Shown piece by piece: positions 24,490 through 32,512 of a stretch of 54,986 nucleotides of DNA. The stretch's first letter is position 1. The number at the start of each line of letters is the position of its first letter. This DNA comes from an uncultured Prevotella sp. (GTDB lineage: Bacteria; Bacteroidota; Bacteroidia; Bacteroidales; Bacteroidaceae): NCBI GenBank assembly GCA_945873145.1, contig CAMCBZ010000018.1:1-54986 (forward strand). Direction: 5' to 3'. The notes beneath the pieces were generated by a model. That model saw only the letters and a list, made by a program, of their open reading frames with translations. It did not search any database and was not told where the DNA came from. The position numbers and the translations under genes were made by a program.

Positions 24490-25929
24490 TCAATGTTTTT
24501 TCTTAAGAACAAAGGCGATGCATTCCTGCAAAATCTTCACGTGCGCCACACGCATGATGGCATAATAGAGCAGCACTGCGATGATGATACGGGAGAACAG
24601 CAGAAGCCACAGATTGCTGATGGCACTCGTGAGAAGATGAGTCGTCACCATCACGCCTAAAGCTGCCAGCGCAAAGGGCATGGTGTCCTTGAGAAACTGC
24701 CACAAGGAATAGCCCACCATACGGTTGACAAAGAAATGCCAGACAAACAACCATACGATGTTGACCAAGACATAAGCAATGACCATCGTGCGAATGCCAT
24801 AGGGATAGAGCAGCAGCATCAAACCGATCTCCACAACGCCCAGTGAAGCCGTAATCCAAAAATAAAGCCCCGACCGCCCTTCGCTGATGACAAGACTGGA
24901 AAGCAAAGACACCAACGGGAAGGTGGCTCCACTGATGACAAGCAACTGAAGCAGTTCGGCCGACGGCAACCACTTGGCGGTAATGGTCAGCACGATAAAC
25001 TCACGGGCCACAAGACCAAAGCCCAGCAGCAACGGGAAAGCAATGAACGAGGTGAAACGCATCAGCTTGCGCAAGGCCTGTACCTGACGTCCTTGATTGC
25101 TCCGCAGGTCTACAAGCACAGGCTGAGCCACTTGGTTGACCATGCCCTGCACAAGATTGAAGCACTTCGAATCCCATTGGTAAGCTTGATTATAGTTGCC
25201 CGTGTCGTGAGCGGAAAAGTAGTGACCAAGGAGAATGTTCAACACATTATTATTAATCTGGGTGACGATGGTCGTAGCAAGTATCTTGCATGAGAACTTA
25301 AACATGCGCATGGCAGGACGATAATCGACATGCAGTGTGGGATGCCAGGCTGAGTAGTGCCATGCCATAGCGGAACTCACGGCCACAAAGACCAGGCTCT
25401 GTGTGGCCAGCGCCCAATAGCCAAAGTCAAGAAAGGCCAGCACAGCTCCCACGACACTCGACGTCACCACGGCGATGATGCCGCTCTTGGTCTGAAGCTT
25501 GGCTTGAAAGTTCTTGAAAAGATAAGCATAAGGAGCAGTGGCAAACGAACTAAACACAAAGCTCAAAAAGACGTAGCGCGACAAGGGCACCAAGGCCGGC
25601 GTGTGGTAGAAGTCGGCAATGAGCGGTGCACAAAAGAAGAGAATGACATACATCGTCGTGCTTGCCGTGACGTTGAACCAAAACACTGAGTTGTAGTCTT
25701 CGTCTGTCGGATGGTCGAGATTGGTGAGTGCCGCACCGAATCCACTGTTCTGTATGGCATTGGCAATGAGCGAAAAGATGGTGATCATCGCTATCATACC
25801 ATAGTCCGACGGCGACAGCAGACGGCCAAGTATGATACCAAACACCAATCCCACCACCTGCTGCACAAAATTGTTCATGCCGCCCCAAAAGAGTCCTTTA
25901 GCTGTCTTTTCCTTTAATGTCTCTGCCAT
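24490..25929 (-). CDS. Wzx-type polysaccharide flippase (MOP superfamily)
   Basis: 479 residues with 12 or more hydrophobic spans. TAKGLFWGGMNNFVQQVVGLVFG opens the protein and FGIILGRLLSPSDYGMIAM matches the WzxC/TuaB branch of the polysaccharide-transport family. It should flip the lipid-linked repeat unit to the periplasm. Last gene of a minus-strand run that starts with glf, 34 bp after the small DUF3791 gene, so it likely shares that transcript. No wzy-type polymerase was recognised nearby. Confidence 0.88.
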   Translation of the reverse strand: MAETLKEKTAKGLFWGGMNNFVQQVVGLVFGIILGRLLSPSDYGMIAMITIFSLIANAIQNSGFGAALTNLDHPTDEDYNSVFWFNVTASTTMYVILFFCAPLIADFYHTPALVPLSRYVFLSFVFSSFATAPYAYLFKNFQAKLQTKSGIIAVVTSSVVGAVLAFLDFGYWALATQSLVFVAVSSAMAWHYSAWHPTLHVDYRPAMRMFKFSCKILATTIVTQINNNVLNILLGHYFSAHDTGNYNQAYQWDSKCFNLVQGMVNQVAQPVLVDLRSNQGRQVQALRKLMRFTSFIAFPLLLGFGLVAREFIVLTITAKWLPSAELLQLLVISGATFPLVSLLSSLVISEGRSGLYFWITASLGVVEIGLMLLLYPYGIRTMVIAYVLVNIVWLFVWHFFVNRMVGYSLWQFLKDTMPFALAALGVMVTTHLLTSAISNLWLLLFSRIIIAVLLYYAIMRVAHVKILQECIAFVLKKKH

Positions 25930-25963
25930 AGAATGCTGTTTTTACGATGAAGCAATCAATAAA

Positions 25964-26164
25964 TCATGCTTCCATCTCTTTGCAAAAATCCTCAAAGATA
26001 TATTGATCACTCATCAGCTGGAGACCTGTCTCAGGATTATTAAGTAGCTCGAAGGTATGGGATCTGTAAAACAAATCCATTGCCTTCTCCACAGGAATAC
26101 CAAGTTGATCTTTTATAAGTACTATTATTCTGGCTATCTTACGCCATAACACTTGATCACGCAT
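25964..26164 (-). CDS. DUF3791-like small protein (second copy)
   Basis: 66 residues, mostly helical: VLWRKIARIIVLIKDQLGIPVEKAMDLFYRS then a segment FELLNNPETGLQLMSDQYIFED. The pattern matches the DUF3791 family, small proteins repeatedly found next to DUF3990. One base separates it from the DUF3990 gene. Likely an antitoxin or accessory of that protein; unproven. Confidence 0.7.
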   Translation of the reverse strand: MRDQVLWRKIARIIVLIKDQLGIPVEKAMDLFYRSHTFELLNNPETGLQLMSDQYIFEDFCKEMEA

Positions 26165-26165
26165 C

Positions 26166-26660
26166 TCACTTTAATTTAAAAGCATCCGTAAACTTAAAAT
26201 ATTCTTCTATAATATCCTGAGAGTTAACACACATTTGATGTGTTGGCTTCACAAAACGTAAAAGCCCAAGAGCCTGCTCTATAGTGATACGACCCGAAAA
26301 ATAATCTTCTACCGTATCGATAACCTGATCGTTTGCGACACCTCCCTCTATTACATCATAGCCTTTCCATGGCTGTTGCCCTTTCCTGCTTGCCACGACA
26401 AAGTCAAGCCATTGCTCATCATAAGCGTGTAAGACCAAATGCCGAGGAGTGTTGTTTTTGAGCCAAGTGTCGATGTCGAATTCATAAGCACTGACATAGG
26501 CACTATCAGCATTTCTGATAGTTCTTACTCTATGAGCCCATTTCTCTGCCTGATCCTTTAGCTTAGTCAAGTAAAAACCGGGGCCAAAATCCAATGACCT
26601 TCGACCAATATTGACAAGCGGTTCTCGCACCACTACGTATGACCCATGGTATAATCTCAT
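26166..26660 (-). CDS. DUF3990-like protein, ADP-ribosyltransferase-like fold
   Basis: 164 residues from ATG 26660. MRLYHGS (H5), SLDFGPGFYLT (Y30) and a downstream Gln (Q142 in THQMC) resemble the H-Y-[EQ] triad of diphtheria-toxin-type ADP-ribosyltransferases; DFGxGFYLT is the DUF3990 signature. An upstream ATG at 26696 would overlap the preceding gene more, whereas 26660 gives an ATGA overlap. Flanked by two DUF3791 genes in a tight three-gene set, so a toxin with antitoxins is the favoured guess. NAD use is inference from the fold. Confidence 0.75.
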   Translation of the reverse strand: MRLYHGSYVVVREPLVNIGRRSLDFGPGFYLTKLKDQAEKWAHRVRTIRNADSAYVSAYEFDIDTWLKNNTPRHLVLHAYDEQWLDFVVASRKGQQPWKGYDVIEGGVANDQVIDTVEDYFSGRITIEQALGLLRFVKPTHQMCVNSQDIIEEYFKFTDAFKLK

Positions 26661-26884
26661 GTCTCTCTGTTCTTTAAAGCTTCTGTTATATTCCAAACTA
26701 CGCCCTCTATACTTTCTGCGTGCAAAGTGTCATAGCAGTCAAATAACAGTTCTTTTACCAAGTTATACTTCTTTAGTCTTAGATAGATGTCCGAAGGAGA
26801 CGTATGCATTGCTTTTGCAGTGGCTCCTATTGCTAACACCGCGAAATGGACTTTATCGTAATTATTATTAGCTTCCAACATCAT
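26657..26884 (-). CDS. DUF3791-like small protein (first copy)
   Basis: 75 residues. DKVHFAVLAIGATAKAMHTSPSDIYLRLKKYNLVKELLFDCYDTLHAES is the typical DUF3791 helix set, with a short C-terminus. Ends in an ATGA overlap with the DUF3990-like gene, so the two are coupled. It starts 32 bp after glf and appears to be carried on the glf transcript. Probable antitoxin or regulator of the DUF3990 protein. Confidence 0.75.
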   Translation of the reverse strand: MMLEANNNYDKVHFAVLAIGATAKAMHTSPSDIYLRLKKYNLVKELLFDCYDTLHAESIEGVVWNITEALKNRET

Positions 26885-26916
26885 CGTAACTTTTACTTTC
26901 GATTTCTTTAGCTCGC

Positions 26917-28044
26917 CTACTTGCCAAACATCTTCATCACTTTCTCGATGACCGGCGCCATGTCGTAATACTTGTATTCCGCCAGGCGACCGCCGAAGAT
27001 GACATCGTCTTCCTGAGCAGCCAATTGGCGGTAAGCTTCGGCAAGTCGGTTGTTCTTCTCATCGTTGACAGGATAATAGGGTTCCATGCCCGGCTTCCAC
27101 TCGGTGCTGTACTCACGGCTGATAACCGTCTTGGGATTGTCGTAGACGGCCTGTCCGAAACTCTCAAAATGCTTATGCTCAATAATGCGAGTGTAAGGCA
27201 CGCTGGCCTCAGTGTAGTTCACCACCGCATTGCCTTGGTGGTTGGCTTCATTGAGTACCTCAGTCTCGAAGCGCACAGTACGGAAATCCAGATGTCCCAG
27301 CTTGTAGTCGTAGAAACGATCTATCTCACCCGTGAAGACAATCTTTGACGCCACTCCTTCCCAATGAGCACGATCATCGAAAAAGTCTACATCGGTCTTG
27401 GTCTCTACACCATCCAAAAGAGAGTTGATGAGCTGGTTGTAGCCTCCGATAGGAATTCCCTGATAAGTGTCATTGAAATAGTTGTTGTCGAAGACCAGAC
27501 GCACGGGCAGACGCTTGATGATAAACGCAGGGAGATCGGTGCATTTCCGCCCCCACTGCTTCTCGGTATAGCCCTTGATAAGCCGCTCATAGATGTCGCG
27601 CCCGATCAGCGTCAGCGCCTGCTCCTCAAGGTTGCGCGGCTCGGTGACACCGTCGGCCCGCATCTTCTCTACCGCCTTCTGCCGCTGGCCCTCGATCTTC
27701 GCCATGGCCTCGGCAGGCGTCGTCACGCCCCACATCTGATAGAACGTGTTCATATTGAACGGCAGATTATAGAGTTTGCCTTGATAGTTGGCTACGGGCG
27801 AGTTGGTATAACGGTTGAACTCCACCAAAGAGTTGACGAATTGCCACACCCGCTTATTCGAGGTGTGGAAGATATGGGCGCCGTATTGATGCACGTTGAT
27901 GCCTTCAATGTTTTTACAATAGACGTTGCCACCAAGTTGCGGGCGCTTGTCTATGACCAGGCAACGCTTGCCCTGCTTATGAGCGAAATATGCGAACGTG
28001 GCACCAAAAAGGCCGGAGCCGACAATGAGATAATCGTAGGACAT
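26917..28044 (-). CDS. glf: UDP-galactopyranose mutase
   Basis: 375-residue flavoenzyme converting UDP-galactopyranose to UDP-galactofuranose. DYLIVGSGLFGATFA (4-18) is the FAD-binding loop; GGNVYCKNIEGINVHQYGAHIFHT (38-61) and RYTNSPVANYQGKLYNLPFN are family-specific; GYTEKQWGRKC holds the substrate Trp and TGEIDRFYDYKLGHLDFRT the conserved Tyr/Arg region. It supplies Galf for the neighbouring GT-B enzyme. First large gene of a minus-strand operon, preceded by a 54-codon frame and its promoter. Confidence 0.96.
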   Translation of the reverse strand: MSYDYLIVGSGLFGATFAYFAHKQGKRCLVIDKRPQLGGNVYCKNIEGINVHQYGAHIFHTSNKRVWQFVNSLVEFNRYTNSPVANYQGKLYNLPFNMNTFYQMWGVTTPAEAMAKIEGQRQKAVEKMRADGVTEPRNLEEQALTLIGRDIYERLIKGYTEKQWGRKCTDLPAFIIKRLPVRLVFDNNYFNDTYQGIPIGGYNQLINSLLDGVETKTDVDFFDDRAHWEGVASKIVFTGEIDRFYDYKLGHLDFRTVRFETEVLNEANHQGNAVVNYTEASVPYTRIIEHKHFESFGQAVYDNPKTVISREYSTEWKPGMEPYYPVNDEKNNRLAEAYRQLAAQEDDVIFGGRLAEYKYYDMAPVIEKVMKMFGK

Positions 28045-28117
28045 GAATTATAGGAAAATTAATTATATGTATAACGCTGGATACATACGCAATGTATCTT
28101 TATTAGGATTAGGGAAT

Positions 28118-28282
28118 TCACCCCCATATAATATGGTATCTTTGTCTGAGAGCTTGATCTTTAGCAATATTCTTTATCTCGTTCTCATTGAAATTACCTG
28201 AGAGGCAACGAACCAAAGCCTCCCTCACTTCTTTTACGAACTTACCTTTTACAGGCGTTCTTGTTGACACGAAGCCTATCAT
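28118..28282 (-). CDS. 54-residue protein of unknown function before glf
   Basis: Starts ATG 28282, TGA 28118-28120. Begins MIGFVSTRTPVKGKFVKEVR and ends RQRYHIIWG; basic, with a predicted central helix (NENEIKNIAKDQALR). It has a textbook promoter 25-55 nt upstream and ends 73 nt before glf, so it is transcribed ahead of that operon. No family recognised. Could be a real small protein or a leader peptide influencing glf expression. Confidence 0.6.
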   Translation of the reverse strand: MIGFVSTRTPVKGKFVKEVREALVRCLSGNFNENEIKNIAKDQALRQRYHIIWG

Positions 28283-28306
28283 AATCAAAGTGTTTATTGT
28301 TTAATG

Positions 28307-28337
28307 CAAAGTTAATCTTTTATTCCATATCTTCCAA
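28307..28337 (-). promoter_or_regulatory. Promoter of the small-ORF/glf operon
   Basis: Minus strand TTG (28335-28337), 20-nt spacer, TAACTTTG (28307-28314). Confidence 0.8.
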
Positions 28338-28473
28338 ACATTTCCGGGAGAATAATCCATCAGCAGTCATTAAAGCGCCGAAAGCTATGGTTAATAATTA
28401 ATAAACGTGTTAATAATCAATAAACAGAAGCAGAAAAGAGCGTCACACGAGTAAGCGTCTCAAATAAAAGTGG

Positions 28474-28481
28474 TAACTTTG
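28474..28481 (+). promoter_or_regulatory. Promoter -7 box of the rplM operon
   Basis: TAACTTTG followed by C; the -33 region lacks a clear TTG. Initiation near 28488 would give a leader of about 200 nt. Confidence 0.7.
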
Positions 28482-28489
28482 CAAACCGA

Positions 28490-28690
28490 TTGTGGGAGTG
28501 CATCTTAGAGCTTCCACAGCCGTGAGGTGTTAATAGTCTGTCTCATTTGGCCGAGACACGACGGTTAGTGAATCTTCACCGGCATCAGAGATAATGCTGT
28601 GGATGGTCTCTTTTAGACTGGAGGCGCCGCGAGGTCTCTGTTATCGCAAAGTGTAATCATAAGTTTTTTAGTAGTAATTCAATTTTTAAA
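28490..28690 (+). promoter_or_regulatory. Structured leader of rplM, probable ribosomal-protein autoregulation element
   Basis: The ~200-nt untranslated leader can fold: CCACAGC (28514-28520) pairs with GCTGTGG (28596-28602), enclosing TGTCTC/GAGACA (28539-28544 and 28553-28558), and more stems follow (GGTCTC, GCGCCGCGAGG). Ribosomal operons are commonly controlled by a ribosomal protein binding such leaders, and a Bacteroidia L13 leader motif has been proposed in the literature as I recall. Assignment to it is inference. Confidence 0.65.
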
Positions 28691-29152
28691 ATGGACACTT
28701 TAAGTTACAAGACTATTTCCGCTAACAAGGAAACAGCAAAGAAAGAGTGGGTCGTTGTCGACGCCACTGACCAGATTGTGGGCCGTCTGTGCTCCAAGGT
28801 CGCCAAGCTGCTTCGCGGAAAGTACAAACCCAACTTCACTCCGCACGTAGACTGCGGTGACAACGTCATCATCATCAACGCTGCCAAAGTCGTCTTCTCC
28901 GGCAAGAAGGAGACCGACAAGGTCTACACACGCTATACTGGCTATCCAGGCGGTCAGCGCTTCAACACACCCGCTGAGCTGCGCAAGCGCAAAGACGGCA
29001 TCGACAAGATGATCCGCCACGCCGTCAAAGGCATGCTGCCCAAGGGGCCCCTGGGTCGCTCTCTGATGGACAACCTCTATGTTTTCGATGGCGCAGAGCA
29101 CAACAAAGAGGCTCAGCAGCCTAAGACTATCGACATTAACCAGTATAAATAA
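28691..29152 (+). CDS. rplM: 50S ribosomal protein L13
   Basis: 153 residues. VVDATDQIVGRLCSKVAKLLRGKYKPNFTPHVDCGDNVIIINA and the HAVKGMLPKGPLGR motif identify L13, an early-assembly 23S rRNA binding protein. Followed 11 bp later by rpsI, the standard pair. Full length, plausible start just after a long structured leader. Confidence 0.98.
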   Translation: MDTLSYKTISANKETAKKEWVVVDATDQIVGRLCSKVAKLLRGKYKPNFTPHVDCGDNVIIINAAKVVFSGKKETDKVYTRYTGYPGGQRFNTPAELRKRKDGIDKMIRHAVKGMLPKGPLGRSLMDNLYVFDGAEHNKEAQQPKTIDINQYK

Positions 29153-29163
29153 TAAGGAGTAAG

Positions 29164-29550
29164 ATGGAAGTTATTAACGCAATCGGTCGCCGTAAGAGCG
29201 CTGTAGCTCGTGTTTACCTCTCTGAGGGTACCGGCAAGATCACTATCAACAAGAAAGACATCAAGGATTTCTTCCCATCGGCCATCCTGCAGTACGTGGT
29301 TAAGCAGCCGCTGCAGCTTCTCGAAGCCGCTGAGAAATACGACATCAAAGCCAACCTCGACGGTGGTGGCTTCACAGGCCAGAGCCAAGCTCTCCGCCTC
29401 GCCATCGCTCGCGCACTGGTGAAAATCAACGCTGAAGACAAGAAGGCTCTCAAGGACGCTGGCTTCCTCACACGTGACAGCCGTGCCGTTGAGCGTAAGA
29501 AACCGGGTCAGCCAAAGGCTCGTCGTCACTTCCAGTTCAGCAAGCGTTAA
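29164..29550 (+). CDS. rpsI: 30S ribosomal protein S9
   Basis: 128 residues. Opens INAIGRRKSAVARVYLSEGTG and ends with the S9 signature KKPGQPKARRHFQFSKR, whose basic C-terminal tail reaches the P-site tRNA on the ribosome. GGGFTGQSQALRLAIARAL is the conserved central motif. Co-transcribed with rplM. Confidence 0.98.
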   Translation: MEVINAIGRRKSAVARVYLSEGTGKITINKKDIKDFFPSAILQYVVKQPLQLLEAAEKYDIKANLDGGGFTGQSQALRLAIARALVKINAEDKKALKDAGFLTRDSRAVERKKPGQPKARRHFQFSKR

Positions 29551-29586
29551 TCTGCTGCTGGCTGTTAGCGCATAGTTTAGCATCTA

Positions 29587-29623
29587 AACGGTGCAGACTC
29601 CGGACTTGGATTACTGCACCGTT
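29587..29623 (+). promoter_or_regulatory. Hairpin before rpsB
   Basis: AACGGTGCAG (29587-29596) and CTGCACCGTT (29614-29623) form a perfect 10-bp stem with a 17-nt loop and no T-run. It sits 60 nt before rpsB, so a leader control element or an RNA processing site is more likely than a terminator. Confidence 0.6.
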
Positions 29624-29682
29624 GATTCTGAACAACATCAAGAATTAAAAAGAAAGTAAACAATTAAAAAGACAAAGACACT

Positions 29683-30525
29683 ATGTCAAGAACATCATTT
29701 GACCAGTTACTTCAGGCTGGCTGCCATTTCGGCCACCTCAAACGCAAGTGGAATCCTGCTATGGCTCCTTATATCTTCATGGAGCGCAATGGCATTCACA
29801 TCATCGACCTCAACAAGACTGTAGCCAAGATCGACGAGGCTGCTGACGCTCTCAAGGCTATCGCCAAGAGCGGCAAGAAGGTTTTGTTCGTCGCTACTAA
29901 AAAACAAGCTAAGGATATCGTAGCTGAAAAGGCTGCCTCTGTCAACATGCCTTACGTCATCGAGCGTTGGCCGGGCGGTATGCTCACCAACTTCCCGACT
30001 ATCCGCAAGGCCGTGAAGAAAATGACGAACATCGACAAGATGATGAACGACGGTACTTTCTCTAACCTCTCTAAGCGTGAGATTCTGCAGATCAACCGTC
30101 AGCGCGCCAAGCTGGAGAAGAACCTCGGTTCTATCGCCGACCTGACCCGTCTGCCGTCTGCCCTCTTCGTCATCGACGTGATGAAGGAGCACATTGCTGT
30201 CAAGGAGGCTAACCGTCTGGGCATCCCCGTGTTCGCAATGGTTGACACCAACTCCGATCCTCGCAACATCGACTACGTGATCCCTGCCAACGACGATGCT
30301 AAGGACTCTATCGAGGTAGTGCTCGATGCTGTCTGCGGTGCTATCGCTGAGGGTCTTGAGGAGCGCAAGGTCGAAAAGGCTGACGAGAAGGCTTCTGCCG
30401 AGCAGGCCGAAGAGGCTGCTGAGGGCAAGCGCCACAGCCGCCGTCCCGCACGCCGCGAGGAAGCTGCAACAGAGGCTCCCGCTGCCGAGGCTAACGCTGA
30501 GGAGCAGGCACCTGCTGCTGAGTAA
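29683..30525 (+). CDS. rpsB: 30S ribosomal protein S2 with Ala/Glu-rich tail
   Basis: 280 residues. [45 protein letters not shown] and [20 protein letters not shown] are S2 motifs. The last about 50 residues are a low-complexity Ala/Glu/Arg extension ([20 protein letters not shown] and on), typical of Bacteroidota S2 and probably disordered. S2 joins late in 30S assembly. Next gene is tsf, the usual order. Confidence 0.98.
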   Translation: MSRTSFDQLLQAGCHFGHLKRKWNPAMAPYIFMERNGIHIIDLNKTVAKIDEAADALKAIAKSGKKVLFVATKKQAKDIVAEKAASVNMPYVIERWPGGMLTNFPTIRKAVKKMTNIDKMMNDGTFSNLSKREILQINRQRAKLEKNLGSIADLTRLPSALFVIDVMKEHIAVKEANRLGIPVFAMVDTNSDPRNIDYVIPANDDAKDSIEVVLDAVCGAIAEGLEERKVEKADEKASAEQAEEAAEGKRHSRRPARREEAATEAPAAEANAEEQAPAAE

Positions 30526-30567
30526 TTGAGCAAATCATTATCATAAACCAATAGATTTTTATCCATT

Positions 30568-31566
30568 ATGGCTGTTACAATTGAAGACATCAAGAAGCTC
30601 CGCGCTATGACCGGTGCAGGCATGAAAGACTGCAAAAAGGCTCTGGCCGAGGCTGATGGTGATATTAACAAGGCCGTGGAGCTCGTTCGCGAGCGTGGTT
30701 TGGCTATCGCTGCAAAGCGTTCTGACCGTACCACATCCAACGGTTGCGTGCTGGTGAAGAACGTCAATGGCTTCGCTGCCATGATCGCACTGAAGTGCGA
30801 GACCGACTTCGTGGCCAACGGTGCTGACTATGTCCAGCTGACACAGGACATCCTCGACGCTGCCATCGCTGCAAAGGCTAAGACCCTCGACGAGGTGAAA
30901 GAGCTGACACTGGCTGATGGTCTGAAGGTTGCCGAGGCTGTGACACGTCGCTCTGGCGTTGTTGGTGAGAAGATGGAGCTCGACGGCTACAACGTGCTCG
31001 AGGGCGAGAACATCTACACCTACGACCACATGGGCCGCCACACACTGGGCACTATGGTTCAGCTCTCCGCTGCCAACGAGGATGCAGGTCACAAGGTAGC
31101 CATGCAGGTGGCTGCTATGAAGCCTGTCGCACTCGACGAGGCATCTGTTCCTCAGGCTACTATCGATGAGGAGCTTCGCGTGGCTGTCGAGAAGACAAAG
31201 GAAGAGCAGGTCGAGCGCCAGGTCAATGTCGCACTGAAAAAAGCTGGCATCAACCCCAACCTCGTTGACTCTGATGATCACATCGAGAGCAACGTCGCTA
31301 AGGGCTGGCTGACTCAGGAGGATGCTGACAAGGCTAAGGACATCCGCACAAAGGTTGCCGCAGAGGCTGCTGCTAACCTCAAGGAGCAGATGATCCAGAA
31401 CATCGCTAAGGGCCGCCTCAACAAGTTCTTCAAAGAGAACTGCCTCGTCGACCAGGAGTTCCAGTTCGGCGACGGTGACAAGGCAAGCGTAGCACAGTGG
31501 CTCGCTAAGCAGGACAAGGATCTGAAGGTCCTCGCCTACAAGCGCTTCAGCCTCTCTGCTGACTAA
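30568..31566 (+). CDS. tsf: Elongation factor Ts
   Basis: 332 residues. IKKLRAMTGAGMKDCKKALAEADGDI is the N-terminal UBA-like domain with the TGAGMxDCKKAL signature; ALKCETDFVANGADY is the EF-Tu contact region. It exchanges GDP for GTP on EF-Tu in the cytoplasm. The long middle region, with two core subdomains, is as in Bacteroidota homologues. Ends at a strong terminator. Confidence 0.98.
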   Translation: MAVTIEDIKKLRAMTGAGMKDCKKALAEADGDINKAVELVRERGLAIAAKRSDRTTSNGCVLVKNVNGFAAMIALKCETDFVANGADYVQLTQDILDAAIAAKAKTLDEVKELTLADGLKVAEAVTRRSGVVGEKMELDGYNVLEGENIYTYDHMGRHTLGTMVQLSAANEDAGHKVAMQVAAMKPVALDEASVPQATIDEELRVAVEKTKEEQVERQVNVALKKAGINPNLVDSDDHIESNVAKGWLTQEDADKAKDIRTKVAAEAAANLKEQMIQNIAKGRLNKFFKENCLVDQEFQFGDGDKASVAQWLAKQDKDLKVLAYKRFSLSAD

Positions 31567-31620
31567 GCCCGCGTAAAATTGCCCATAGCAATTCAATTAT
31601 ACATACATTATCATTTGCGA

Positions 31621-31656
31621 AGTCCGAAGTACGTGACGTACTTCGGGCTTTTTTTA
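31621..31656 (+). terminator. Terminator of the rplM-tsf operon
   Basis: AGTCCGAAGTACGT and ACGTACTTCGGGCT pair with a 2-nt apex, followed by a run of T. Confidence 0.92.
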
Positions 31657-31741
31657 TGTCCGTACGGCTCTATCCTTAGTAATTACGCTTTACTGACTGC
31701 AATTTTACAGTTTATGAGAAGCACAAGCCAAAGAGAAAGTT

Positions 31742-31843
31742 TCTGCACACTTGTTTTCTCAGTGTGCAGACGGCATTGCACAACCCATATAGTTGTGCGC
31801 AACGATTTATGCTTTATTTACAGTCTGAAAAAGAAATCTGTAA
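31742..31843 (+). other. Three consecutive hairpins in a gene-free gap
   Basis: TCTGCACAC/GTGTGCAGA (31742-31750, 31762-31770), GCACAAC/GTTGTGC (31778-31784, 31792-31798) and TTACAG/CTGTAA (31818-31823, 31838-31843) lie in a row between the tsf terminator and the next promoter. No T-runs or frames. A small RNA, operator cluster or spacer structure are all possible. Confidence 0.45.
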
Positions 31844-31872
31844 GAGATGACTGCGTTTTGATAAGTTTTTTG

Positions 31873-31880
31873 TACTTTTG
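31873..31880 (+). promoter_or_regulatory. -7 box of the XRE-cupin/acyl-CoA synthetase unit
   Basis: TACTTTTG, 24 nt before the ATG at 31904; no well-spaced TTG. Confidence 0.55.
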
Positions 31881-31903
31881 GGCTAAACAAAACGAGAGTT
31901 ATC

Positions 31904-32458
31904 ATGGAAGAATCAATCAAGCAAATCGGCGAGCGCCTCAAAGGCCTGCGCGAAGTTCTGAATATTCCGGCACAAGAAGTGGCCGACCTCTGCGGCATTT
32001 CGCTGGAGCACTATCAAAAGATTGAGTCCGGCGAAGCGGACCCGTCTGTCTACCGTCTCAGCAAGATTTCCAAACGCTACGGCATTGATCTCGACGTCCT
32101 GCTCTTTGGCGAAGAGCCACGCATGAGCAGTTATTTCATCACAAGAGCCGGACAAGGTCAGGAGATCGACCGTGGCAATGACTATCGCTATCAGTCGCTG
32201 GCCGCCGGATTCCGCGGCCGGAAGATCGATCCGTTCTTCGTCACCGTGGATCCATTGCCCGACGGACGCAACCACAACAAGAACACTCACGACGGTCAGG
32301 AGTTTGACTTCATGATTGACGGAACGCTCGAAATCACCATAGACTCCAAGGTGCTCGTGCTCAACGCCGGTGACAGCATCTATTTCGACAGCCGTCATCC
32401 TCACTGCATGCGTGCCCTCGGAGGAGAGCCCGCCACATTTATCAGCATCATCATCTAA
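31904..32458 (+). CDS. XRE-family regulator with cupin domain
   Basis: 184 residues. Residues 6-65 are an HTH_3 domain (ERLKGLREVLNIPAQEVADLCGISLEHYQKIESGE) and residues 95-184 a cupin barrel (HNKNTHDGQEFDFMIDGTLE, GDSIYFDSRHPHCMRAL) with His/Glu ligand positions. Such HTH-cupin proteins sense small molecules and control the next operon. Here it is 54 bp upstream of an acyl-CoA synthetase gene on the same strand, a pairing frequent in Bacteroidota, suggesting control by an acid or CoA intermediate. Confidence 0.9.
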   Translation: MEESIKQIGERLKGLREVLNIPAQEVADLCGISLEHYQKIESGEADPSVYRLSKISKRYGIDLDVLLFGEEPRMSSYFITRAGQGQEIDRGNDYRYQSLAAGFRGRKIDPFFVTVDPLPDGRNHNKNTHDGQEFDFMIDGTLEITIDSKVLVLNAGDSIYFDSRHPHCMRALGGEPATFISIII

Positions 32459-32512
32459 TTTGTCTCCTACGAGACTCTTCCAACGTTTACAGGTAAAAAT
32501 TCATTCACCATC

